A DNA stretch of 64,000 nucleotides from Rhodobacterales bacterium HKCCE3408 (lineage in GTDB: Bacteria > Pseudomonadota > Alphaproteobacteria > Rhodobacterales > Rhodobacteraceae). Positions within the stretch are counted from its first letter, which is position 1. Every line of letters begins with the position of its first letter. The notes below the pieces were generated by a model. The model did no database searches and was not told the origin of the DNA. It worked only from the letters and a program-made list of their open reading frames with translations. This document shows positions 16,759 to 25,995 of this stretch, piece after piece. The DNA is taken from NCBI GenBank assembly GCA_015689705.1, contig WVSN01000002.1, positions 124,001-188,000 on the forward strand. Reading direction: 5' to 3'. A program made the position numbers and the translations under genes.

Positions 16759-18678
16759 ATGAGCCAGAGACCGGAGACACCGCATCTCGACCGCATCCAT
16801 TCCCCGGCCGACCTGAAGCGGCTGTCGCTGGCCGAATTGCGTCGGGTGGCCGATGAATTGCGTGCCGAGACGATTTCCGCCGTCTCGGAGACCGGGGGGC
16901 ATCTCGGGGCCGGGCTTGGCGTGGTCGAGCTTACAGTCGCACTGCACCACGTCTTCGACACGCCGCGCGACAAGCTGATCTGGGACGTCAGCCACCAGTG
17001 CTACCCGCACAAGATCCTGACCGGCCGCCGCGACCGGATCCGGACATTGCGCCAGAAGGACGGCCTCTCCGGCTTCACCAAGCGCACCGAGAGCCCATAC
17101 GACCCGTTCGGGGCGGCACACAGCTCCACGTCGATCTCCGCCGCGCTGGGATTCACAATCGCACGTGACCTCGGCGCGCCGCTCGCGACCGGGCAGGGCG
17201 ACGCGATCGCGGTGATCGGCGACGGCGCGCTCTCGGCCGGCATGGCCTATGAGGCGCTGAACAATGCGGGGCATCTCGGTCGACGGCTGATCGTCGTCCT
17301 GAACGATAACGAGATGTCCATCGCCCCGCCGACCGGCGCGATGTCGGCCTATCTGAGCCGGCTTTATGCCGGTGCGCCGTTCCAGGACCTGAAGGCCGCG
17401 GCGAAATCCGCCGTCTCGTTCCTGCCGCCCCCGTTCCAGGAGGGCGCGCGCCGGGCGAAGGAACTGCTGAAAGCCGTCACGGTTGGCGGCACGCTCTTCG
17501 AGGAGCTCGGGTTTTCCTATGTTGGCCCGATCGACGGGCATGACATGGACAGCCTTGTCGCGGTCCTGTCGACGGTGAAGGCGCGGGCCGACGGGCCGAT
17601 CCTGATCCACGCGATCACGAAGAAGGGCAAGGGCTACGCCGAGGATCGCCCCGACAAGGGCCACGCCACGGCGAAGTTCGACGTCGTCACCGGCAAGCAG
17701 AAGAAATCGCCCTCGAACGTACCGTCCTACACAAAGGTCTTCGCGCAAAGCCTGATCCGGACTGCCGAGGCTGATCCGTTCGTCACCGCCGTGACGGCCG
17801 CTATGCCGGATGGAACGGGCCTCGATCTGTTCGCCGAGCGCTTTCCGGACCGCTGCTTCGACGTCGGTATCGCCGAGCAGCACGCGGTCACGTTCAGCGC
17901 CGGGATGGCGGCGGGCGGGCTGAAGCCGTTCTGCGCGCTCTATTCGACCTTCCTTCAGCGCGGCTTTGACCAGGTCGTCCATGACGTCGCGATCCAGCGT
18001 CTTCCGGTGCGCTTCGCCATCGACCGGGCGGGGCTCGTGGGCGCGGATGGCTGCACCCATGCCGGCAGCTACGACATCGCCTTTCTTTCGAACCTGCCGG
18101 GCTTCGTCGTGATGGCCGCGGCGGACGAGGCCGAGCTTGTGCACATGGTGGCCACCGCCCACGCCATCGACGACCGCCCGTCCGCGTTCCGCTTCCCGCG
18201 CGGCGAAGGTGTGGGCGTCGAGATGCCGGAGACGGGCGTCCCGCTCGAGATCGGACGCGGTCGCATGATCGCTGAAGGCGACCGGGTCGCCATCCTGAAC
18301 TTCGGCGCGCGGCTGAAGGAGGTCCGACAGGCGGCCGAGGCACTGGCGGCAAGGGGCATTCGCCCGACGATTGCCGATGCCCGGTTTGCCAAGCCGCTCG
18401 ACATCGATCTGATCGACCGGCTGGCGGCCGAGCACGAAGCGCTTATCACCATCGAGGAGGGCGCGATCGGCGGGTTCGGCAGCCATGTCGCGCAGCACCT
18501 CGCGGAAAGCGGGGTGTTCGATCGCGGGCTGAAATACCGCTCGATGGTCCTGCCGGACGTCTTCATCGATCAGGCCAGTCCCGAGGACATGTACGCCGTG
18601 GCGGGCATGAACGCCGTCGATATCGAACGGAAAGTGCTAGACACGCTTGGCGTCGCGACGTTGGAAAAGCGCGCCTGA
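16759..18678 (+). CDS. dxs: 1-deoxy-D-xylulose-5-phosphate synthase
   Basis: First enzyme of the MEP isoprenoid pathway, condensing pyruvate and glyceraldehyde 3-phosphate with thiamine diphosphate. The 639-residue protein has [48 protein letters not shown] (ThDP-binding GDG motif) and [12 protein letters not shown] (catalytic Glu). The start at 16759 gives the family N-terminus, ten bases after the ispA stop. It is the last gene of the petPR operon. The stop is three bases from that of the convergent channel gene, and I see no clear terminator there. Confidence 0.96.
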   Translation: MSQRPETPHLDRIHSPADLKRLSLAELRRVADELRAETISAVSETGGHLGAGLGVVELTVALHHVFDTPRDKLIWDVSHQCYPHKILTGRRDRIRTLRQKDGLSGFTKRTESPYDPFGAAHSSTSISAALGFTIARDLGAPLATGQGDAIAVIGDGALSAGMAYEALNNAGHLGRRLIVVLNDNEMSIAPPTGAMSAYLSRLYAGAPFQDLKAAAKSAVSFLPPPFQEGARRAKELLKAVTVGGTLFEELGFSYVGPIDGHDMDSLVAVLSTVKARADGPILIHAITKKGKGYAEDRPDKGHATAKFDVVTGKQKKSPSNVPSYTKVFAQSLIRTAEADPFVTAVTAAMPDGTGLDLFAERFPDRCFDVGIAEQHAVTFSAGMAAGGLKPFCALYSTFLQRGFDQVVHDVAIQRLPVRFAIDRAGLVGADGCTHAGSYDIAFLSNLPGFVVMAAADEAELVHMVATAHAIDDRPSAFRFPRGEGVGVEMPETGVPLEIGRGRMIAEGDRVAILNFGARLKEVRQAAEALAARGIRPTIADARFAKPLDIDLIDRLAAEHEALITIEEGAIGGFGSHVAQHLAESGVFDRGLKYRSMVLPDVFIDQASPEDMYAVAGMNAVDIERKVLDTLGVATLEKRA

Positions 18679-18681
18679 GCC

Positions 18682-19455
18682 TCAGGGCTGGCGGTTGTCC
18701 AGCCGGTCCTCGATCCGCTTCAGCCGCTCCAGCACCTCGTCCCGATAGACCCCGGTCGCCGCGTTCGATTCCTCGGCATGCGCGTCCTGCATCGAGTTCA
18801 CGATGAGGCCGACCAGCAGGTTCACGACGGCGAACGTAGTGACCATGATGAAGGGCACGAAGAAGGCCCAGGCATAGGGCTGAACCTCGAGCACGGGCCG
18901 TACGATCCCCATCGACCAGCTTTCCAGCGTCATGATCTGGAACAGGGTGTAGAGCGACTGGCCGAGCGTGCCGAACCATTCGGGAAAGGCATCCCCGAAG
19001 AGCTTCGTCGCGATCACCGCGCCGATGTAGAAGATGATCGCCATCAGCAGGAAGACCGAGCCCATGCCGGGCAGGGCGGTGATGAAGCCCTCGACCACCC
19101 GGCGCAGGCGCGGGGCGACCGAGACAACGCGCAGAACCCGGAGGATCCGCAGCGCGCGCAGAACCGACAGGCCCTCTCCGGCCGGGACAAGCGCAATGCC
19201 GACCACGGCGAAGTCGAACACGTTCCAGCCGTTGCGGAAGAAGCGCGGACCGAAGGCATACAGTTTGGTCAGAAGCTCGACCACGAAGATCGCCAGGCAG
19301 GCGGTATCGAGCGCGAGGATCACGGGGCCGGCCACTGCCATGACGCCATCAGAGGTTTCGAGCCCGAGAAGGACCGCGTTGAACAGGATCACTGCGGCAA
19401 TAGCGGTGCGCACGCGCGCGCCTTCGATCCAGTCTGCCAGTGCCGTTCGCATCAT
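18682..19455 (-). CDS. Voltage-gated sodium channel of the NaChBac type
   Basis: A 257-residue single-domain six-helix channel; four copies would make a tetramer in the inner membrane. S1-S3 span residues 15-90. S4, at about 96-121, has regularly spaced arginines (LRALRILRVLRVV). The pore region carries the selectivity filter TLESWSM at 176-182, the sequence form known from bacterial Nav channels such as NavAb. S6 contains VVNLLVGLIVN, and a C-terminal coiled coil (EVLERLKRIEDRL) follows. The start overlaps the rlmD-like stop by four bases. The odd point is its place at the end of a ten-gene run of housekeeping and transport genes. Confidence 0.9.
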   Translation of the reverse strand: MMRTALADWIEGARVRTAIAAVILFNAVLLGLETSDGVMAVAGPVILALDTACLAIFVVELLTKLYAFGPRFFRNGWNVFDFAVVGIALVPAGEGLSVLRALRILRVLRVVSVAPRLRRVVEGFITALPGMGSVFLLMAIIFYIGAVIATKLFGDAFPEWFGTLGQSLYTLFQIMTLESWSMGIVRPVLEVQPYAWAFFVPFIMVTTFAVVNLLVGLIVNSMQDAHAEESNAATGVYRDEVLERLKRIEDRLDNRQP

Positions 19456-20705
19456 GCCCCTGTCGCTGCCCCGTTGCCCGGTTCGCCGGCGATATGGGGC
19501 TGGCGGAAGGCGGCGGCAAGCTCGACATGGGTCGACCAGCGGAACTGGTCGACGATGCGCAACCCGTCGCTGACATAGCCCGCCTCGACCAGAAGCCGCG
19601 CGTCGCGGGCGAAGGTCGCGGGATTGCAGGAAACCATGGCCACGCGCGGCACCTGCGCCTCGGCAATGGCTGCCGTCTGCGCCGCTGCCCCGGCGCGGGG
19701 CGGGTCGATCACGACGCCATCGAACTGCTCCAGATCCTGCGGCGATAGCGGGCGGCGGAAGAGATCGCGCTGTGCAGTCGTCACGGGTTTCAGTCCGGGC
19801 GTCCGGCGGGCGCCGGCGTCGAGCGCGGCGACAAGCGCGGGATCGCCCTCGACCGCGTGAACTGTCGCATGTTCGGCCAGCCGCAAGGCGAAGGTCCCGC
19901 ATCCGGCGAACAGATCCGCGATCCGGGTCGCGCTCGACAGTGCGTCCATGACTGTCGCGGCCAATGCCGCCTCACCTTCTTCGGTCGCCTGAAGGAATGC
20001 GCCCGGAGGCGGTTGGACTGCCGCGCGGCCGAAGGTGACCTGCGGCGCGGTTTCGGCGAAGACCGGCTCGCCGTTCCAGGTCAGCCGGGTCAGGCCACGG
20101 GCCGCACCCGGCAGCTCGCGGGCGAGCGCGGCGTCGAGGTCCCGGCCGCCTGTCGCGGCGCAATCGACGCCAGTCTCGGTCGCGGTCAGTGCGAAGCTGA
20201 TCTCGCCCTTCCGGCTACCCGCCATGGCCGTCATCGCCTCGAGCGCCGGCAGGCAGGCCAGCAGGTCAGGCGACAGCACCTTGCAGTCCGGCACGGCGAC
20301 GACTGTGTCCGACCGCGCGGCGTGGAAGCCCACGACCGGCCCGGATTTCAGACGCCGGCCCGCCAGCGACGCCCTGCGGCGGCTGCCGGGCGGGGAGGTC
20401 GCGATGCCGAGGATCGGCAGCTCGAGACCCTGTGCGGACAGAGCCGCAGTCACGATCTCCACCTTCCAAGACGCGACGAACCCATCCGAGGCATGCTGCA
20501 CCTGGCAGCCGCCGCAGGACTTGTAGTGCGGGCAGGGCGGCCGGACCCGGTCGGGCGAGGGTGTGATGATCCGCGGGCTCTCGATCCGGTCGCCCTCGAT
20601 CTCGCCGGCGACGACTTCTCCGGGCAGGGTCCGGGGCGCATAGACCGGCCCCGGCGCGATCCCGTCACCGCGATGGCCGAGCCGCGTTATGGTGATCTCA
20701 GGCAC
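19452..20705 (-). CDS. 23S rRNA (uracil-5-)-methyltransferase RlmD-like
   Basis: A 417-residue TRAM/SAM methyltransferase of the TrmA/RlmC/RlmD family. The iron-sulfur cluster motif is CPHYKSCGGCQVQH. The SAM-binding loop is LFAGCGTFALRLAE. The catalytic region is VIDPPRAGAAAQT and MVSCNPATFARD, with the nucleophilic Cys in SCNP. It makes m5U in rRNA; which uridine is modified cannot be settled from sequence alone. It overlaps the VOC gene upstream by eight bases and the channel gene downstream by four. Confidence 0.9.
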   Translation of the reverse strand: MPEITITRLGHRGDGIAPGPVYAPRTLPGEVVAGEIEGDRIESPRIITPSPDRVRPPCPHYKSCGGCQVQHASDGFVASWKVEIVTAALSAQGLELPILGIATSPPGSRRRASLAGRRLKSGPVVGFHAARSDTVVAVPDCKVLSPDLLACLPALEAMTAMAGSRKGEISFALTATETGVDCAATGGRDLDAALARELPGAARGLTRLTWNGEPVFAETAPQVTFGRAAVQPPPGAFLQATEEGEAALAATVMDALSSATRIADLFAGCGTFALRLAEHATVHAVEGDPALVAALDAGARRTPGLKPVTTAQRDLFRRPLSPQDLEQFDGVVIDPPRAGAAAQTAAIAEAQVPRVAMVSCNPATFARDARLLVEAGYVSDGLRIVDQFRWSTHVELAAAFRQPHIAGEPGNGAATGA

Positions 20706-21120
20706 TGGATCGTGCGGGGGAGAAAGCGTAGCCGTCGGGGCTCAGGATCGTCGCCTCGCGCAGTCCGTGCGGCTTGTCCCGGCACGGTTCGATCACCGGA
20801 TGACCGGCGGCCTCGGCCCGGGCGACGGCCGCGTCCGGATCGACGCCGAAGACGTAGATCTGGGCTCCACCGCCGCGTGGCGGGTTCTCCGGCACGATCC
20901 CGAGGATCGGGTGCTGGCCATAGGCTGCGTCGGAATGGATCTGCATCACGGCATTGCCGTTCAGGGCGATGGCGAAATCATCCGATAGCCGGCGGACGGT
21001 GAGACCGAGAATATCGGCGAGAAACCCCGCAAGCGCCCGAACATCGGAGGAGAGGAGGTTGATGCCGAAGCCCGAGAGGCTCCGCCCGAAATCGGGAGCC
21101 GGGACGCTGTCGTAATCCAT
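20698..21120 (-). CDS. VOC (glyoxalase/bleomycin resistance) family protein
   Basis: A 140-residue vicinal-oxygen-chelate protein with two beta-alpha-beta repeats: INLLSSDVRALAGFLADILG at the start and AAVARAEAAGHPVIEPCRDKPHGLREATILSPDGY in the second half. The Gly-x-x-Glu-Ala ending (GLREATI..PDGY) is usual for the family. Metal-binding and substrate are uncertain; several family members are enzymes, others bind antibiotics. Translationally overlapped with the methyltransferase gene. Confidence 0.78.
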   Translation of the reverse strand: MDYDSVPAPDFGRSLSGFGINLLSSDVRALAGFLADILGLTVRRLSDDFAIALNGNAVMQIHSDAAYGQHPILGIVPENPPRGGGAQIYVFGVDPDAAVARAEAAGHPVIEPCRDKPHGLREATILSPDGYAFSPARSSA

Positions 21121-21130
21121 CCCGCCTCTC

Positions 21131-21682
21131 TCAGGTCAGCGGGTGGGCGAGGGGAAGCGGAGCCGCAGTTCGGTCCGGCGAGACCGAGCGCAGGAAGGCG
21201 CGGACCTCGGAGGGGCTTCTCAGCAGATAGGTGTCGGCCCTGTCACAGGCCTGACGGGCAAAGCCGTGCAGGCGCTGGCGGTATGTGTTCCGGGTGGTCC
21301 AGACGTAATGCCAGAACTCGGGCTCGAACCGTTCCGGGCAGTTGTCCGGCAGGTCGGGTCGGCTGTTACCGTACCCGATCAGCGTCCGACGGAAGATTCG
21401 CCAGGCCCGGAGCGCGACCGGCAGGTCGAGAATCACCACGGTGTCCGCACGGGACAGACGGCTTTGCCAGGTCGAGGCGAGGTTGCCCTCGATGATCCAG
21501 GACTCCCCGGCTTCGGCGGCGCGGACCAGCGGCAGCTTTTCGGCCGGGCTGCGCGGTTCCCACCCGGGTTTCCAGTGAATCTGGTCGAGATGGACGACAG
21601 GCAGTCCAGTCACCTTGCCGAGCTTCCGCGCGAGCGTGGATTTGCCCGAGCCCGGCTGGCCGATGATCATGACCCGTTTCAT
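21131..21682 (-). CDS. P-loop kinase of the adenylate-kinase-like / topology-modulation (FlaR-like) family
   Basis: A 183-residue nucleotide kinase-like protein. Walker A is GQPGSGKST at the N-terminus. HLDQIHWKPGW is characteristic of the so-called DNA topology modulation protein group (AAA_17/AAA_18 type), and the SWIIEGN and DLPVALRAWRIFRRT segments match it. The real substrate of this family is not established. Its ATG overlaps the ABC exporter stop by four bases. Confidence 0.78.
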   Translation of the reverse strand: MKRVMIIGQPGSGKSTLARKLGKVTGLPVVHLDQIHWKPGWEPRSPAEKLPLVRAAEAGESWIIEGNLASTWQSRLSRADTVVILDLPVALRAWRIFRRTLIGYGNSRPDLPDNCPERFEPEFWHYVWTTRNTYRQRLHGFARQACDRADTYLLRSPSEVRAFLRSVSPDRTAAPLPLAHPLT

Positions 21683-23541
21683 TCCGCCGCTTCCGCCACC
21701 CCGATGAAGCCGCCCGATTGCCTGTTCCAGTAGCGCGCATAAAGCCCGCCGAGGTCAAGAAGCTCGCTATGGGTGCCGTCCTCGACGATCCGGCCGTGGT
21801 CCAGCACCACGATCCGGTCCATCGCCGCGATGGTCGAGAGTCGATGGGCGATGGCGATGACGGTCTTGCCCTGCATCACCTTGTCCAGCGTGTCCTGGAT
21901 CGCCGCCTCGACCTCGCTGTCGAGTGCACTCGTCGCTTCGTCGAGGACGAGGACCGGGGCGTCCTTCAGGATAGCGCGGGCCAGCGCGATGCGCTGCCGC
22001 TGTCCGCCCGAGAGCTTCACGCCGCGTTCGCCGAGGAAGGCTCCGTAGCCCTTTCGGCCCATATGGTCCTGAAGGTCTAGGATGAATTCGTGCGCCTCGG
22101 CCTGCTTCGCGGCTTCGATCATTTCTTCCTCGGTGGCGTCCGGCCGGCCGTACAGGATGTTGTCCCGCGCGGTCCGGTTGAACATCGCGGTCTCCTGCGT
22201 GACCATCGCGATCTGCTGGCGCAGGCTGTCCTGCGTGACTTCGCGGATGTCCGTCCCGTCCAGCGTGATCCGCCCTTCCTCGGCGTCGTAAAGCCGCATC
22301 AGCAGGTTCACGAGCGTCGACTTGCCAGCCCCCGAGGCACCGACGAGACCGAGCTTCTGGCCCGGTGGTATCACGAGATCGATGCCGTCGACGCCGCCGG
22401 TGTCCCGGCCGTAGGCGAATCCGACCTTCTCGAACGCGACGCGCCCTTCGATTCGCGGCAGGGGCCTTGCGTCGGGTGCGTCGGTCAGCGTGTGCGGCGG
22501 GGTCAGGGTCCGCATCCCGTCTTCGACTTCGCCAACATGGGAATAGACCCCCATCAGCGTGAAGCTGACCCATCCGGTCATCTGCGCGATCCGCATCGCA
22601 ACGGCGCCGGTTGCGGCGATGTCGCCCGGGGTGGCCGCGCCCTGACGCCAGAGCTGGATCGCGCCGAGGATCAGGATGACCGGCAGGATGCCGGCGATTC
22701 CCATCAGCGCGAAGCGAAAGCCCGTGGAGAGATAGCCGAACTCCAGCACCCGTTCGCGGAACAGGCCAAGCGCGTTGAGCGCGGCACGGTCCTCATGTTC
22801 CGTATGTCCGAAAAGCTTCACGGTCTTCACGTTGGTGATCGTGTCGACCACCTGCCCGGTGACCATCGCCCGGGCCGCCGCGCGCGCCTTTGACTTCTCG
22901 CGGATGCGCGGCATGAACCACGCGATCATCCACGTGTAGAAGCCGAGCCAGACGACCAGCGCCGCCGCGATGCGCCAGTCGATCGCGCCCAGAAGCACGA
23001 CCGAACCGACGAGCGAGGCGACCGCGAATACCGCGGCGTTGATGATCTCGGTCACGGTCATCGTCAGGGCGTTGGCCGTCTGCGCCTGTTTCTGCGCGAT
23101 ACGTCCGGCGAAGTCGTTGTCGAAGAACGTGACCGCGTGGCCGAGCGTCCAGCGGTGCAGGCGCGACTGGATCAGCGGGTAGATGTTCGTGGGCAGGGTG
23201 ATGCCGTTGAACGCGGCCGAGATGCCGAAGGCCAGCGGCCTGACGGCAAGGAAGAACAGGACGTAGCCGAGCAGAAGCGGCCAATAGGTCGCGACATACC
23301 CGGCCGGATCGCCGCTGTTCGAGACGCTGTCGACGATCACGCCGAGGTACCACGCCGACACGACCTCCATCGTTCCGGCTGCGGCCGAGACCAGGCAGGC
23401 CCAGAGGATCACACGCCACGACCCTTCCAGACACCAGCGGATGAAGGCCCAGAGCGTTCGCGGCGGCGCGGTCTTGGCCGGTGCGAACGCGTCGATCATG
23501 TTGGCGAGCCCGTCGAGCGCCCGCTTGTAGAGACTGGTCAT
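21679..23541 (-). CDS. ABC exporter half-transporter (fused permease-ATPase), second of a pair
   Basis: A 620-residue type IV ABC half-transporter: six membrane helices in residues 30-320, then a nucleotide-binding domain. The latter has Walker A GASGAGKST, a Q-loop, signature LSGGQRQR, Walker B VLVLDEATSALD with the catalytic Glu, and the switch His in IAHRLST. It overlaps the next exporter gene by four bases, and both proteins end in the same SGGFIGV...AAE tail, so they are a tandem duplication that probably works as a heterodimer. Substrate (lipid, drug or peptide) cannot be told. Confidence 0.92.
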   Translation of the reverse strand: MTSLYKRALDGLANMIDAFAPAKTAPPRTLWAFIRWCLEGSWRVILWACLVSAAAGTMEVVSAWYLGVIVDSVSNSGDPAGYVATYWPLLLGYVLFFLAVRPLAFGISAAFNGITLPTNIYPLIQSRLHRWTLGHAVTFFDNDFAGRIAQKQAQTANALTMTVTEIINAAVFAVASLVGSVVLLGAIDWRIAAALVVWLGFYTWMIAWFMPRIREKSKARAAARAMVTGQVVDTITNVKTVKLFGHTEHEDRAALNALGLFRERVLEFGYLSTGFRFALMGIAGILPVILILGAIQLWRQGAATPGDIAATGAVAMRIAQMTGWVSFTLMGVYSHVGEVEDGMRTLTPPHTLTDAPDARPLPRIEGRVAFEKVGFAYGRDTGGVDGIDLVIPPGQKLGLVGASGAGKSTLVNLLMRLYDAEEGRITLDGTDIREVTQDSLRQQIAMVTQETAMFNRTARDNILYGRPDATEEEMIEAAKQAEAHEFILDLQDHMGRKGYGAFLGERGVKLSGGQRQRIALARAILKDAPVLVLDEATSALDSEVEAAIQDTLDKVMQGKTVIAIAHRLSTIAAMDRIVVLDHGRIVEDGTHSELLDLGGLYARYWNRQSGGFIGVAEAAE

Positions 23542-25379
23542 TCCGCCGCCTCCACGCCGATGAACCCGCCAGATTGCCGATGCCAGAAACTGGCGTAGAG
23601 CCCGCCGCGGTCAAGCAGCTCGGCATGGGTACCCTGCTCGGCGATCGCGCCATCGTCGAGGACGATGATCCGGTCGAGATGGGCGATGGTCGACAGCCGG
23701 TGGGCGATTGCGATGACGGTCTTGCCCTCCATCATGCCGTAGAGCGTGTCCTGGATCGCGGCTTCCACCTCGGAATCGAGCGCGCTCGTCGCTTCGTCGA
23801 GGACGAGGATCGGCGCATCCTTCAGGATCACGCGGGCCAGCGACACCCGTTGCCGCTGCCCGCCCGACAGCTTCACGCCGCGCTCGCCGACATGGGCGTC
23901 ATAGCCGCGCCGGCCCTGCGGGTCCTCGAGGTCGAGGATGAAATCGTGCGCCTGCGCCTGTTTCGCGGCGCGGATAATCTCGGCCTCGGTCGCGTCGGGT
24001 CGGCCGTACAGGATGTTCTCGCGCACCGAGCGATGCAGGAGCGAGCTGTCCTGCTGCACCATCCCGATCTCGCGCCGGAGCGAATCCTGCGTGACGGTGG
24101 TGATGTCCTGCCCGTCGATCTCGATAACGCCACCCTCCGGGTCGTAGAACCGCAGGAGAAGCTTCACGAGCGACGATTTGCCCGCGCCGGACCGGCCGAT
24201 CAGGCCCACCTTCTCGCCCGGCGCTATGTCGAGCGACACGTCCCGCAAACCGCCCTGTCCGCGCCCGTAATGGTGCGAGAGCTTGCGGATGCGGATACCG
24301 CCGGTCTTCAGCTTCAGCGGCGTCGCGTCCGGCGCGTCGGTCAGCTCGATCGGTTGGGCGATGGTCTCCATCCCCTCGGCCACGACGCCGAGCGCGCGGA
24401 AGAAGTTCGACAGCGCCCACATGATCCAGCCGGTCATCGCGTTCAGCCGCAGCGTCAGCGCCGTCGCCGCCGCCACCACGCCGACCGATGCCGCGCCGGC
24501 GTTCCACAGCCAGAGCGACCAGCCGACCACGGCGACGATCAGCAGTCCGTTCAGCGCGGTCAGCGTGATGTCCATCGTCGTGAAAATCCGCATCTCGCGG
24601 GCGAAGGTCTTCCGCGTGTGCTCGATCGCCTCGCGGGCATAGTCGATTTCCCGGTCGTGATGGGCGAACAGCTTGACCGAATGAATGTTCGTGTAGCTGT
24701 CGACCACCCGACCTGTCGTCATCGACCGCGCGTCCGACGACGCTTTCGAGGCCGGCCCGACGCGGGTGATCGTCCAGCGAACAAGCAGCGCGTAGAGCGC
24801 GAACCAGAAGACGAGCGGCACGAGAAGAAGCGGATCGGCATCGGCGAGCAGCACCGCCGCGCCGACGAGGTAGGCGAGCGCGAAGGTGATCGCATCGAAC
24901 ACCTGGAACACCGCGTCCCCGGCCGAGGGCGGGGTCTGCATGATGCGGTTGGCGATCCGGCCGGCGAAGTCGTTCTCGAACCATCCGACGGACTGCCGCA
25001 GCACCTGCCGATGCGCCCGCCAGCGGACCAGCGTGCCGAAATTCGGCATGATGCCGTTGTTCAGCAGCAGCACGTCGAGACCCTGCAGCGCCGGGCGGAT
25101 CAGCAGGATGAAGACAGCCACGGCGATGAATTCGACGCCGTGCGTGGCAAAAACCTCGGCCGGGCCGGCGCCGGACAGCAGGTCGACGATGCGGCCCATG
25201 TACCAGATCAGCCAGATCTCGACCGAAGCCACGACGACCGACATGATCGCGGTCAGCAGGAACAGCCGTTTGAACGGCTGCGAATAGTCCCACAGGAACG
25301 GCAGAAGGCGCCGGGGCGGGGCGTCCGTCTCGGCGTATTCAACGAATGGGTCGACCAGATTTTCGAAGAAGCGGAACAT
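23538..25379 (-). CDS. ABC exporter half-transporter (fused permease-ATPase), first of a pair
   Basis: A 613-residue half-transporter like its neighbour: N-terminal six-helix permease, then an ATPase domain with GRSGAGKSS, LSGGQRQR, LVLDEATSALD and IAHRLST. Both proteins of the pair keep the catalytic Glu, so neither site looks degenerate. The cytoplasmic coupling region NDFAGRIANRIMQTPPS matches NDFAGRIAQKQAQTANA in the partner. It is 37 bases downstream of the LysE-type gene, on the same strand. Confidence 0.92.
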   Translation of the reverse strand: MFRFFENLVDPFVEYAETDAPPRRLLPFLWDYSQPFKRLFLLTAIMSVVVASVEIWLIWYMGRIVDLLSGAGPAEVFATHGVEFIAVAVFILLIRPALQGLDVLLLNNGIMPNFGTLVRWRAHRQVLRQSVGWFENDFAGRIANRIMQTPPSAGDAVFQVFDAITFALAYLVGAAVLLADADPLLLVPLVFWFALYALLVRWTITRVGPASKASSDARSMTTGRVVDSYTNIHSVKLFAHHDREIDYAREAIEHTRKTFAREMRIFTTMDITLTALNGLLIVAVVGWSLWLWNAGAASVGVVAAATALTLRLNAMTGWIMWALSNFFRALGVVAEGMETIAQPIELTDAPDATPLKLKTGGIRIRKLSHHYGRGQGGLRDVSLDIAPGEKVGLIGRSGAGKSSLVKLLLRFYDPEGGVIEIDGQDITTVTQDSLRREIGMVQQDSSLLHRSVRENILYGRPDATEAEIIRAAKQAQAHDFILDLEDPQGRRGYDAHVGERGVKLSGGQRQRVSLARVILKDAPILVLDEATSALDSEVEAAIQDTLYGMMEGKTVIAIAHRLSTIAHLDRIIVLDDGAIAEQGTHAELLDRGGLYASFWHRQSGGFIGVEAAE

Positions 25380-25416
25380 GAAAACCGAACCTCAGAGGGT
25401 CGATATAATCTCCGCT

Positions 25417-25995
25417 TCAGAAAAAGACCATGATAGCCGACAGGGCGAGAAGGACAGCCATGATCCGGGCGAAGATCGCCCAGGCTTCTGGCCTTGAGAG
25501 CAGAAGAGACAGGAGCGCCCCGGCCGCCGACCAGAAGAGGCAGACGAAGAGATTGAGACCGGCGAAAATGAGCCCGAGCCGGGCCGCTTCGCCCAATGGC
25601 GGAAGGCCGGATGCGTAGCCCGACGCGGCGGCAAGGGTGACGGCCCAGACCTTCGGATTGACCGCCTGAAACAGCACTGCCTCGTGTATCCGGAAGGGCC
25701 GCGCTCGGGTGTCCCGGTGGCCGGCGGAAGATCGCCACAGGCTCCACGCCATCCACAGGATCCATGCGGCGGCGACCATCTGGAGGACTCGTTCCAGGCC
25801 CGGCCGCACGGCAAGGACAGCCCCGATCCCGGCGCCGGTCAGGGCCGCTATGATGCCGACGCCGATCACCACGCCCGCGATGTGCGGGACCGTGGCGCGG
25901 AAGCCGAAGCGCGCACCCGAGGCCGTCAGCATCAGCACGTTCGGACCGGGCGAGAAGAGGCCGGCGAAAACGAAAAGGAAGACCGGGTCGATCAC
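25417..25995 (-). CDS. LysE/RhtB family amino acid exporter
   Basis: A 192-residue integral membrane protein with about six hydrophobic helices. The N-terminal FAGLFSPGPNVLMLTASGARFG is the LysE/RhtB signature (the SPGPN motif), and FQAVNPKVWAVTLAA is the second conserved segment. Members export lysine, threonine, homoserine or similar compounds; the specific substrate is unknown. Its start overlaps the cca stop by four bases. Confidence 0.87.
   Translation of the reverse strand: MIDPVFLFVFAGLFSPGPNVLMLTASGARFGFRATVPHIAGVVIGVGIIAALTGAGIGAVLAVRPGLERVLQMVAAAWILWMAWSLWRSSAGHRDTRARPFRIHEAVLFQAVNPKVWAVTLAAASGYASGLPPLGEAARLGLIFAGLNLFVCLFWSAAGALLSLLLSRPEAWAIFARIMAVLLALSAIMVFF

Noticed and set aside
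21679-23538. The two ABC half-exporters as an asymmetric pair with one dead ATPase site
   Set aside because: Both keep the Walker B glutamate and the switch histidine, so no degeneracy can be claimed.
23481-25433. 650-codon + strand frame
   Set aside because: Antisense to the ABC exporter gene with intact Walker and signature motifs; GC-bias shadow.
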